From an uncultured Cyclobacteriaceae bacterium (GTDB taxonomy: Bacteria; Bacteroidota; Bacteroidia; Cytophagales; Cyclobacteriaceae), in the NCBI GenBank assembly GCA_937958005.1, contig CALGOB010000170.1, forward strand, positions 1 through 50,118: DNA of 50,118 nucleotides, written 5' to 3'. Under the pieces are notes generated by a model that made no database searches, had not been told where the DNA came from, and was given only the letters and a program-made list of their open reading frames with translations. This document shows positions 43,015-50,118 of this stretch, in pieces (positions within the stretch are counted from its first letter, which is position 1; the number at the start of each line of letters is the position of its first letter). The translations under genes and the position numbers were made by a program.

Positions 43015-45471
43015 TTATTCATCTTTTAGTGCTTTTACTGGAGTTGAGATAGAAGCCCTAACCATCTGGAAGCTAGTCACAAACAAAGCAATCAACAACA
43101 TCATACTTCCTCCCAATACGAAATCAAATAGGGTAATTTCTCTTCTTTGTTCAAAACCTGTTAACCAAATTTCCATAAAGTACCATGTAATAGGAATAGC
43201 AATGATGAAGGCTATCAGTAATAACTTAGCAAATTGTTTAGAAAGCATGCTGAAAATATTCGCGATAGTAGCTCCAAGAACTTTTCTTACCCCTATCTCC
43301 TTTCCTCTTTTCTCTATGCTAAAAGTCATTAAACCAATTAGCCCGAGAGATGCAATGATGAGCGCTAAAATAGATAAAGCTGTAATCAGTTTTCCAAAAT
43401 AAATGGTTGGCCTAAATTGTGCTTCATAGGTTTGATCTAGAAATGTATATTTGAATGCAGCTTGCTGGCTGAAGTTATTCCATTCATTTTCAATAGAAAC
43501 TACTAGGTCTTGGATCTCATGTGAGCTGAGGTCTTTAGACATCTCTATGGACAAATGCCTACTCAAAGCTGTATAAACTTGCGTTCCTTCATATAATAGG
43601 ACAAGCGGTCTTACTTTACTGGTATAGTCTGTATAAAAATCTTTATAGAGTCCAATAATTTCTATTTCATTATCATAATAGGTCAACTTTTTACCGATGA
43701 TTTCATCAGAAACCTCTAGGCCTAGCTGTTTAACAAAAGCTTCATTGACCAACCCCCTATTCTCTTCTTTAAAACCTTCTTGAAAGTTTCTTCCTGATAA
43801 CATTTCAAGGTCATAGGTTTCCACAAAACCTTCATTAACTACTACATAGTTCAGTGGGAAATCGCCTTTTGTAGACCCCTTGATATTAAATTTATCCGAA
43901 TTATAAAAATATGGAGGTGTAGATCCAGAGATCGCCACTGATTCTATCTTTCCCATATTTTCCAGTGTATTTTTAAAACTCTCCGCAGATTGTCCTAACC
44001 GGTGAGTACCTTCTATTATTAGTTTATTCTCTCTATTAAAACCAAGGTCAATATTTTTTTGATGTTCGAGCTGGTTAAAAATGATAATAGTTGCTGAAAT
44101 CAAAATAATTGAAATGGAAAACTGAAATACCACCAATACATTTCTTACCGTAGTATTCCCCGTACTACTCCCCATTTTGTTTTTCAGTGCTTTAATAGGC
44201 GCAAATGAAGTCATAAAAAAGGCTGGGTAAAGACCTGCCAAAAGCCCAATTAATAATGGTGAGGTGGCAATAACTCCAAGCAACCAAGGGTTGTCTAACG
44301 GAGAAAAACTAATTGCTTTCCCTGAAAATACATTAAAAGATGGCAGAATAAGTTCCAGCAGCAAAAGACCTATAATCAAAGCGATCAACGAAATGATAAT
44401 TGATTCTGATAAAAACTGGTAGATGAGGAGTTTTTTAGGAGATCCTACTATTTTTCTAATACCTATTTCTTTAGCTCTACTAAATGACCTTGCAGTGGTC
44501 AGGTTGATGAAATTAACCATACACATCAAGAGTATCATCATCCCGATAATACCAAAGACCACTATTTGTTTAAAATCTCTTGTGTCATTTAAGCGGTTGT
44601 ATATATTTTCAGAAAATAAGTGGACATCAAGTAATGGCTGGGCATATAATTTCCATTCTCTACCATCGGCTTCCCACTCTTCAAAAGTTACATTTTCAGT
44701 TCTTTTTAAACTGGAACCAGCATGTTTTCTAGGAACTTCCTCTAGCCTATCCGTTAAACTAGCAATTTCTGTTTGTTCGTTTAAAACACCAAAAGTCACG
44801 AATGTTGTCCAAATCCATGACCAATCTCTTTTAGCTACGTATGGATTAGAGTTCATGCTTACTAGCATACTAAATTGGATATGAGAATTTTCAGGAACAT
44901 CTGTCAATAATCCAGTCACTTTATAAGGTTTTTTATCTTGCTCTTCCCCAAGCCACAATATTTCTCCTAAGGCCTCACTATCTCCAAAATATTTTTCTTT
45001 TGCCTCAACAGTTAGAAGTATGCTATAAGGTTCTTTTAAGGCTGTGAGTATATCCCCTTTAACCAGAGGAAAAGTAAACACCTCTAGAAAATTTCCATCA
45101 ACAGCCAGTACATCTCCTTCATAAAATTGATTGTACGGAACTTTTCCCTCATACGAGATTCTTTGATCACCAATTGGGTGTACTCTAGTAACAGCTTCAA
45201 ACTCAGGAATCTCGGCACGTAAGGCATTGGCAACTGCAGGCCCTGTAGAGCTAAATAGGTTATCATCATCTCCCCAAATAAAGGTTTGGTTGATTCTGTA
45301 AATCCTGTCTGCCTTCGCATGAAACTTATCAAAGTTCACTTCATCCATTATGTACAGGGAAATCAATATTACACTACAAATGCCTACAGATAGTCCGACA
45401 ATATTCAGTATTGAAAAGAATTTTTGTCTTTGTATATTTCTTAGCGCTACTTTGATCAGGTTTTGAAACAT
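43015..45471 (-). CDS. MacB/FtsX-type ABC permease
   Basis: An 818-residue duplicated MacB-superfamily permease: an opening MFQNLIKVALRNIQRQK, a membrane helix (about 22-42), a periplasmic MacB domain (about 45-255), an FtsX unit (about 280-400, FSRAKEIGIRKIVGS), a second helix (about 430-450), another periplasmic domain and a final FtsX unit (KRGKEIGVRKVLGATIANIF). The frame opens 36 codons further at 45579, adding MKHNEVRENIIKYLIFSYL, but the standard family start is the ATG at 45471. The other permease gene at 8980 has a genuine prefix domain; this one lacks it. No ATPase or PadR gene is adjacent. Substrate unknown. Confidence 0.9.
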   Translation of the reverse strand: MFQNLIKVALRNIQRQKFFSILNIVGLSVGICSVILISLYIMDEVNFDKFHAKADRIYRINQTFIWGDDDNLFSSTGPAVANALRAEIPEFEAVTRVHPIGDQRISYEGKVPYNQFYEGDVLAVDGNFLEVFTFPLVKGDILTALKEPYSILLTVEAKEKYFGDSEALGEILWLGEEQDKKPYKVTGLLTDVPENSHIQFSMLVSMNSNPYVAKRDWSWIWTTFVTFGVLNEQTEIASLTDRLEEVPRKHAGSSLKRTENVTFEEWEADGREWKLYAQPLLDVHLFSENIYNRLNDTRDFKQIVVFGIIGMMILLMCMVNFINLTTARSFSRAKEIGIRKIVGSPKKLLIYQFLSESIIISLIALIIGLLLLELILPSFNVFSGKAISFSPLDNPWLLGVIATSPLLIGLLAGLYPAFFMTSFAPIKALKNKMGSSTGNTTVRNVLVVFQFSISIILISATIIIFNQLEHQKNIDLGFNRENKLIIEGTHRLGQSAESFKNTLENMGKIESVAISGSTPPYFYNSDKFNIKGSTKGDFPLNYVVVNEGFVETYDLEMLSGRNFQEGFKEENRGLVNEAFVKQLGLEVSDEIIGKKLTYYDNEIEIIGLYKDFYTDYTSKVRPLVLLYEGTQVYTALSRHLSIEMSKDLSSHEIQDLVVSIENEWNNFSQQAAFKYTFLDQTYEAQFRPTIYFGKLITALSILALIIASLGLIGLMTFSIEKRGKEIGVRKVLGATIANIFSMLSKQFAKLLLIAFIIAIPITWYFMEIWLTGFEQRREITLFDFVLGGSMMLLIALFVTSFQMVRASISTPVKALKDE

Positions 45472-45584
45472 TTTATTCGAGTTAGTGTAAAAACTATTTA
45501 GCAATGATGCTGCCAAATTAATCAAGTAACTGAAAATCAAATACTTAATGATATTTTCTCTTACTTCATTGTGTTTCATAAACG

Positions 45585-45613
45585 TACATATTTGTTCATT
45601 TATACAATGCTAT
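45585..45613 (-). promoter_or_regulatory. putative promoter of the second MacB-like permease
   Basis: On the minus strand a TTG, 18 nt, and TACGTTTA (45592 down to 45585; one mismatch to TAnnTTTG). It would begin transcription just inside the long frame, which favours the ATG at 45471. Confidence 0.35.
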
Positions 45614-45625
45614 TGACTATCTATT

Positions 45626-45742
45626 CCCCAGAGTTTCTAAAAAAGGAGACTCTGAAGGGGGAGAAATGTCTCTCGAAGAAAACTAAGCTATGACTCATTG
45701 CAGGTTCTATTTCTCAGAGTCCCTAAAAAGGAGACTCTGAGA
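45626..45742. repeat. two tandem hairpin repeats (CAGAGT/ACTCTG)
   Basis: Unit 1 is 45626-45660 (CCCC-AGAGT arm, GGAGACTCTGaaGGGG arm). Unit 2 is 45712-45742 (TCTCAGAGT/ACTCTGAGA). The loops share CTAAAAAnGGAG. They lie between the permease and argS genes; role unknown. Confidence 0.6.
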
Positions 45743-45993
45743 GGGATGCGGGGATTTCTTACAAAATTTTCGTACCTCACACGGGAGTTATTTTCGTGTT
45801 TCTACGAACAGAAGAAAACGGTAAGCTTTACTGGAATCAGTAGTTTTCTGTTTTTTTTAACAATTAAGTAGGATCGTTGGAAATGATTGGGGAAGGTCAC
45901 CGAACTGGTTAACATCTCGAAGGGTCTATTTTTCTCATTATTGATGATCTATTATCTTTTTTATGAGATGTAATTCCTTCCTTACTAGCCCCG

Positions 45994-46082
45994 GTAGGAG
46001 TGGTAGCCCACAGCGCAGCGAGGACTACAAGCGGATGACGGGAACCTCCCTTAGTGGAATAGGAAAGCTTCATTGCTCCTAC
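45994..46082. repeat. structured intergenic repeat enclosed by GTAGGAG/CTCCTAC
   Basis: GTAGGAG at 45994-46000 pairs with CTCCTAC at 46076-46082. Inside are GTAGCCC and GGACTAC halves. It is markedly more GC-rich than its surroundings. The rest of 45743-45993 has only a weak T-tailed hairpin near 45813-45861. Confidence 0.45.
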
Positions 46083-46097
46083 TTCTTTTTTAAATCA

Positions 46098-46193
46098 TTT
46101 AATCCCTAAGGGATATTAATTCCCCGACTCTTGAGTCGGTCATTAAATTATTGCCCATAGATACCCCATACCCTTGGGTCGGGGTTGGTTCAT
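46098..46193 (-). repeat. 96-bp REP-like hairpin repeat, copy 2
   Basis: Inverted copy of 39071-39166; see that entry. It lies about 120 bp before argS. Confidence 0.85.
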
Positions 46194-46309
46194 TTTTGTC
46201 AAGGTATGAGCCTTGTCTACCGGATATCCCTTTCATTTCTTTTCCTTTCTTTTGCCTCTCAGGATTGAATGCTTCATATTTGCATTCGCAATTTGAATTT
46301 TAAAGGAGC

Positions 46310-48091
46310 ATGGACATAGTAGGTCATATCAAAGCAGGGTTAATTAAAGCTTTTTCTACGCTTTACCAACACGAATTAAAGCTGGAAGAAATTTCTTTGC
46401 AGCCCACCAGAAAGGAATTTGAAGGTTCTCATACCTTTGTGACTTTTCCTTATGCTAGGGTCTCTAAAAAGAATCCTGAAGCCACTGCTAATGAACTGGG
46501 GGATTTTCTTAAAGAAAATACTGACTGGCTAAAAAGCTTTAATGTGGTAAAAGGTTTTTTAAATTTAGAGCTGTCTGACAGTATGTGGCTTTCTGTACTA
46601 GATCACATATCTAAAGAAAATAACTATGGATATGCTAAGCCTAATGGCGAGCATGTAATGGTAGAATACTCGTCACCCAATACAAACAAACCCCTTCACT
46701 TAGGTCATTTAAGGAATAACTTTCTCGGTTATTCGGTTGCTAATATCCTAACTGCCAATGGATATGAGGTAATGAAGGTAAATTTAGTTAACGATCGGGG
46801 AATCCACATTTGCAAATCCATGTTGGCTTATGTAAAGTGGGGTAACGGAGAAACACCTGAATCTTCTGGTTTAAAAGGTGATCACTTAATAGGTAAATAT
46901 TATGTGATTTTTGATCAGGAGTATAAAAAAGAAATAGCTGCCTTGATAGAAAGCGGTCAGCCTGAAGAGGATGCGAAGAAGAATGCCGGTTTAATCTTGG
47001 AAGCACAGGCAATGCTGAAGAAATGGGAAGATGGTGATGAGGAGACTGTCACATTATGGCAAAAAATGAACAATTGGGTATATGCAGGTTTTGAGCAAAC
47101 ATACCAGCAAATGGGTGTCTCGTTTGATAAAATGTACAAAGAATCCAATACTTACTTACTAGGTAAAGACATAGTGGACGAAGGGCTGGAGAAAGGTGTT
47201 TTTTATCAAAAGGAGGATCATTCGGTTTGGGCAGATCTGACGGCAGATAAGTTAGATAACAAATTGGTTTTACGTGGAAATGGTACCTCCGTGTATATTA
47301 CGCAGGACATGGGAACCTGTGACATGAAATACAATGACCTGCCTTTTACTAAATCTGTTTATGTAGTAGGGAATGAACAAGACTACCATTTTAATGTTCT
47401 CTTCTCGATCATGAAAAAACTTGGCCGCCCTTATGGCGAAGGGCTTTACCATTTGTCTTATGGTATGGTAGATTTACCAACTGGTAAAATGAAGTCAAGA
47501 GAAGGTACAGTGGTAGATGCTGATGATCTCATGAGTGAAATGATTACCACTGCCGAAGAGCATACGAGAGAGCTTGGCAAGATAGATGGGTTTTCTGATG
47601 AGGAAGCACAAGAACTTTATGAAAATATTGGTTTAGGGGCTTTGAAGTATTTTCTACTGAAGGTAGATCCAAAGAAAAGAATGTTGTTTAACCCTCAGGA
47701 GTCGATAGAATTCCAAGGAAACACTGGGCCATTTATACAATATACACATGCTAGAATCTCTGCAATTCTGAGACGTGCCAAAGGGCTTGGGCATGAAGCG
47801 ACAGTAAAAACAAATATTTCTTTACATACCACAGAACAAGCTGTAGTTACTTTACTAAACGAATTCCCTGAACGGATTAAATTAGCAGGTAAAGATTACT
47901 CACCTTCTGTGATCGCTCAATATGCTTTTGATCTAGCGAAGGAGTACAATCGTTTTTATCAAGAAGTTAAGATATTTGATGATGAAGATCCAAATAAAAT
48001 TAGCTTTAGAATAGCTTTGTCACAGGAAGTTGCGAAGGCGATTAAAAGTTCGCTGGGACTTTTAGGAATCAATGCTCCTGAGAAAATGTGA
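46310..48091 (+). CDS. argS: arginyl-tRNA synthetase
   Basis: Charges tRNA-Arg with arginine. 593 residues, a typical length. N-terminal Add1 domain (about 1-110), then the HIGH-type motif in YSSPNTNKPLHLGHLRNN, the Rossmann core (VNLVNDRGIHICKSMLAY), YVVGNEQDYHF, and the KMSKS-equivalent GKMKSREG (in LPTGKMKSREGTVVDADDL). A DALR anticodon-binding domain at the C-terminus ends LGLLGINAPEKM. The ATG at 46310 follows AAAGGAG closely and is the natural start. A single gene. Confidence 0.97.
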   Translation: MDIVGHIKAGLIKAFSTLYQHELKLEEISLQPTRKEFEGSHTFVTFPYARVSKKNPEATANELGDFLKENTDWLKSFNVVKGFLNLELSDSMWLSVLDHISKENNYGYAKPNGEHVMVEYSSPNTNKPLHLGHLRNNFLGYSVANILTANGYEVMKVNLVNDRGIHICKSMLAYVKWGNGETPESSGLKGDHLIGKYYVIFDQEYKKEIAALIESGQPEEDAKKNAGLILEAQAMLKKWEDGDEETVTLWQKMNNWVYAGFEQTYQQMGVSFDKMYKESNTYLLGKDIVDEGLEKGVFYQKEDHSVWADLTADKLDNKLVLRGNGTSVYITQDMGTCDMKYNDLPFTKSVYVVGNEQDYHFNVLFSIMKKLGRPYGEGLYHLSYGMVDLPTGKMKSREGTVVDADDLMSEMITTAEEHTRELGKIDGFSDEEAQELYENIGLGALKYFLLKVDPKKRMLFNPQESIEFQGNTGPFIQYTHARISAILRRAKGLGHEATVKTNISLHTTEQAVVTLLNEFPERIKLAGKDYSPSVIAQYAFDLAKEYNRFYQEVKIFDDEDPNKISFRIALSQEVAKAIKSSLGLLGINAPEKM

Positions 48092-48382
48092 TTTTTAGAT
48101 AAAAGAATAAAGATCAAAGAACTATCAGGTTTTAGGTATTGGATTCAAGACGCTAGATTTTAGATTCTTGACATTAGACTTTGGGGCAAGTAAAAGCTTT
48201 AAATATTTGCTTAACCGTAATAATGGAAACAAGAAGAGTGAGATAAAGTCTAAAGATGATCTAATATCTCAATCTTTCGGTTGAAGTATTTGGACAATTA
48301 GAAAATTAATACCTTGTGGGCTAGTCCCGAGGATTATTTATTAGAAATTAGATATTAGAATATAATTTAAGTATAAATAGTT
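48092..48382. other. intergenic region with TTTAGA-type repeats
   Basis: The first 90 bp (48110-48180) contain the same cTAGATTTTAGAttc units as 40052-40266. After that I see no gene, terminator or clear promoter before fabF. Confidence 0.4.
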
Positions 48383-49624
48383 ATGTCAAAGAGAGTAGTA
48401 GTAACAGGAATAGGGGCTTTAACACCCATCGGGTTAACCGCTCAGGAGTTTTGGAAAAATGCAGTCCAAGGGAATTCTGGTGCTGCACCAATTACTAAAT
48501 TTGATGCTTCGGCTTTCAAAACACATTTTGCGTGTGAATTGAAGGGTTTTGATGTAACTGAACATCTTTCTAAGAAAGAAATCAGACAATATGAACCTGT
48601 CACACAATATGCTTTAGTTGCTGTTAAAGAAGCGCTGGACCAGGCAGGGCTTACTCCAGAAAACATAGATCCCTATAGAAGTGGAGTCATATGGGGTACT
48701 GGTAACGGAGGAATGGATACCATGGATGTTGAGCTGGACAAACTTTATTCTTCAGGTTTTGAGAGCAAACCAAGTCCCTATTTTGTCCCTAAGGTTTTGT
48801 TAAATATGCCTTCTGGTATCATTTCAATTACACATGGACTAAAAGGTCTGTGCCATACAACTGTTTCGGCTTGTGCCAGTGCAAATACGGCCTTGATAGA
48901 TGCCGCTAATTATATAAAATTGGGCAAAGCAGATATGATAGTTTGTGGAGGTTCTGAAGCTCCCATTACACCCAGTATGATTGGTGGTTTCAATTCCCTA
49001 AAAGCTCTATCTACCAATAATGATGCTCCTGAAAAAGCTTCTAGGCCATTTGACCAAACCAGGGGCGGTTTTGTAATGGGAGAAGGTGCAGGTGCCTTTA
49101 TATTAGAGTCCTATGAAAGTGCTGTTAAAAGAGGCGCACACATTATTGCTGAGTTAAGCGGTACAGGTATGACTGCAGATGCACACCACCTCACCGCAAC
49201 ACACCCAGAGGGAGAAGGTGCTTACCGAGCTATGAAAGAAGCTGTGGATGAGGCAAGTGTCTCTCCTGATCTGGTTTCATATATCAATGCGCATGCCACC
49301 TCTACTAAAGTGGGTGATATGTCTGAAGCAAAAGCGATTGGTCAACTTTTTGGGAAAGGTGCAGTAGTAGGTGCTACCAAGTCAATGACCGGTCATTTAT
49401 TAGGTGCTGCAGGTGCTATAGAGGCGATAATAGCTGTGCTTAGTATTCAGCATCAACAAATACCTCCTATGGTAAACTTAGTGGATGTAGATGAGGAAAT
49501 TTCTCAATTAATCAACATTGCTTCAGATTCAGCTACTCAAATGGAAGTTAATCATGCCTTAAGTAATAATTTTGGTTTTGGCGGGCACAATGCTTCTGTA
49601 CTGTTTAGTAAAATAGTAGATTAA
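48383..49624 (+). CDS. fabF: beta-ketoacyl-ACP synthase II
   Basis: Condenses malonyl-ACP with acyl-ACP in fatty-acid elongation. The 413-residue protein has the complete Cys-His-His triad of FabF/KAS II: Cys164 in TTVSACASANTA, His304 in NAHATSTKVGD and His338 in SMTGHLLGAAG, with Lys333 ahead of the last. The closing ALSNNFGFGGHNASVLF is the family C-terminus. No acyl carrier protein gene lies immediately beside it, unlike the usual acpP-fabF order. It converges with the CHAT gene, with stop codons overlapping by 4 nt. Confidence 0.97.
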   Translation: MSKRVVVTGIGALTPIGLTAQEFWKNAVQGNSGAAPITKFDASAFKTHFACELKGFDVTEHLSKKEIRQYEPVTQYALVAVKEALDQAGLTPENIDPYRSGVIWGTGNGGMDTMDVELDKLYSSGFESKPSPYFVPKVLLNMPSGIISITHGLKGLCHTTVSACASANTALIDAANYIKLGKADMIVCGGSEAPITPSMIGGFNSLKALSTNNDAPEKASRPFDQTRGGFVMGEGAGAFILESYESAVKRGAHIIAELSGTGMTADAHHLTATHPEGEGAYRAMKEAVDEASVSPDLVSYINAHATSTKVGDMSEAKAIGQLFGKGAVVGATKSMTGHLLGAAGAIEAIIAVLSIQHQQIPPMVNLVDVDEEISQLINIASDSATQMEVNHALSNNFGFGGHNASVLFSKIVD

Positions 49625-50118
49625 AATATTTTCTTCCTGAAAATTACTAATAAAGCAATTAGAGAAATAATTAACAATCCTGCGTAAAGCAGCCAATTGT
49701 TGGACTTAGTTATAAACGAATCATCTCCGATTACTACAAAGGCACCCCAGAAAAAGGGGTGTTTCTTGTTAAGGGATGCTTCGGCAAGGTATTTCAGTTT
49801 CGCTTGCCTTAACGATTCACTTTTAGTTTTTCCTTCAGACAAGGATTGATAAAAATATTCCATGAGTTGGCTGGTAGATTGATCATCTACTTGCCAGTGA
49901 CTCATGACCACACTGGGTACTCCTGCATAGGAAAAACCCCTAGCCAAACTCATGATCCCCTCCCCTTTTACTAATTTACCATAACCTGTTTCACAGGCAC
50001 TTAACACGGCCAAGTCAGCTTTGAGATCCATGTTAAATAGTTCATAGGTATGTAAGTAACCATCCTCTATACTGTCATTGTCCTGATAAAAAACCAGCTT
50101 GGAATTCATGGGTTCATC
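49621..50118 (-). CDS. CHAT domain protein, C-terminal part only (runs off the window)
   Basis: A partial gene: the reading frame is open to the window edge (Asp-Glu-Pro before the Met at 50109), so the true start is outside. Visible are the C-terminal half of a CHAT (caspase-like) peptidase domain, with the nucleophile in VLSACETGYGKLVKGEGIMSLARGF, then AGVPSVVMSHWQVDD and ESLRQAKLKYL, followed by one membrane helix (NNWLLYAGLLIISLIALLVIFR) and a short basic tail. The catalytic His should lie just upstream, outside the window. Proteins of this form often have N-terminal TPR repeats and a C-terminal anchor in Bacteroidota. Convergent with fabF. Confidence 0.85.
   Translation of the reverse strand, partial: DEPMNSKLVFYQDNDSIEDGYLHTYELFNMDLKADLAVLSACETGYGKLVKGEGIMSLARGFSYAGVPSVVMSHWQVDDQSTSQLMEYFYQSLSEGKTKSESLRQAKLKYLAEASLNKKHPFFWGAFVVIGDDSFITKSNNWLLYAGLLIISLIALLVIFRKKIF

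Noticed and set aside
45472-45579. 36-codon N-terminal extension of the second permease
   Set aside because: The family starts at MFQNLIKVALRN, and a putative promoter would initiate within the extension.
1-50118. CRISPR array, rRNA, prophage or restriction/defence island
   Set aside because: No evenly spaced direct repeats, no rRNA sequence and no phage or nuclease genes were seen. The only defence-like gene is the partial CHAT protein.

Overview
The window is AT-rich DNA from a Bacteroidota bacterium, most likely a Cytophagales member of the Marivirga/Flammeovirgaceae kind. The evidence is the TAnnTTTG-type -7 promoter elements, two very large secreted proteins with C-terminal type IX secretion (T9SS) sorting domains, long MacB/FtsX permeases paired with PadR regulators, a SUF-only Fe-S operon, and the Bacteroidetes form of arginine decarboxylase. 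I identified the lineage from gene content; no database was searched.

Layout. 1-2086 is gene-poor. It holds two paralogous tRNA-like genes on the minus strand, each with its own promoter and terminator, plus a 178-bp MITE and decayed repeat or IS ends. 2087-2548 is an Lrp/AsnC regulator. 2862-8918 is a co-directional Fe-S assembly locus (sufB, sufC, sufD, sufS, sufE, a DUF59 protein and a bacilliredoxin) preceded by two Fur-like palindromes. 8980-11991 is a PadR regulator plus permease unit. 12351-16346 is a giant FG-GAP/T9SS surface protein. 16560-17242 is a membrane-protein pseudogene broken by a T-tract frameshift and by the second MITE copy. 17429-18600 has a small exported protein with a possible -1 frameshift extension, a structured sRNA candidate and an orphan small gene. 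18623-20390 is a YceI gene pair in which the upstream gene is a YceI domain fused to a decayed SpoIIE/PPM phosphatase domain. 20567-29917 carries an oxidoreductase, a thioredoxin-like protein, a hybrid histidine kinase, a T9SS subtilisin-like protease and a response regulator with another decayed SpoIIE domain.

30122-37108 is mostly housekeeping: SDR, folA, fmt, namZ-like, a LolC/E-like permease, a polyprenol-phosphate mannosyltransferase and speA. 37681-45471 holds a DUF3179 protein, a lipoprotein, a class C beta-lactamase-like hydrolase, an S41 protease and a second MacB-like permease. 45580-46309 is packed with hairpin repeats. 46310-50118 has argS, fabF and the C-terminal part of a CHAT-domain protein that runs off the window.

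The strongest candidates for something undescribed are (i) the paired tRNA-like RNAs, which keep a cloverleaf core but carry a GUC loop with U37, G73 and a very long, partly covarying variable arm, and (ii) the YceI-pseudophosphatase fusion, with a perfect 13-bp palindrome over its promoter and a second pseudophosphatase 9 kb away.
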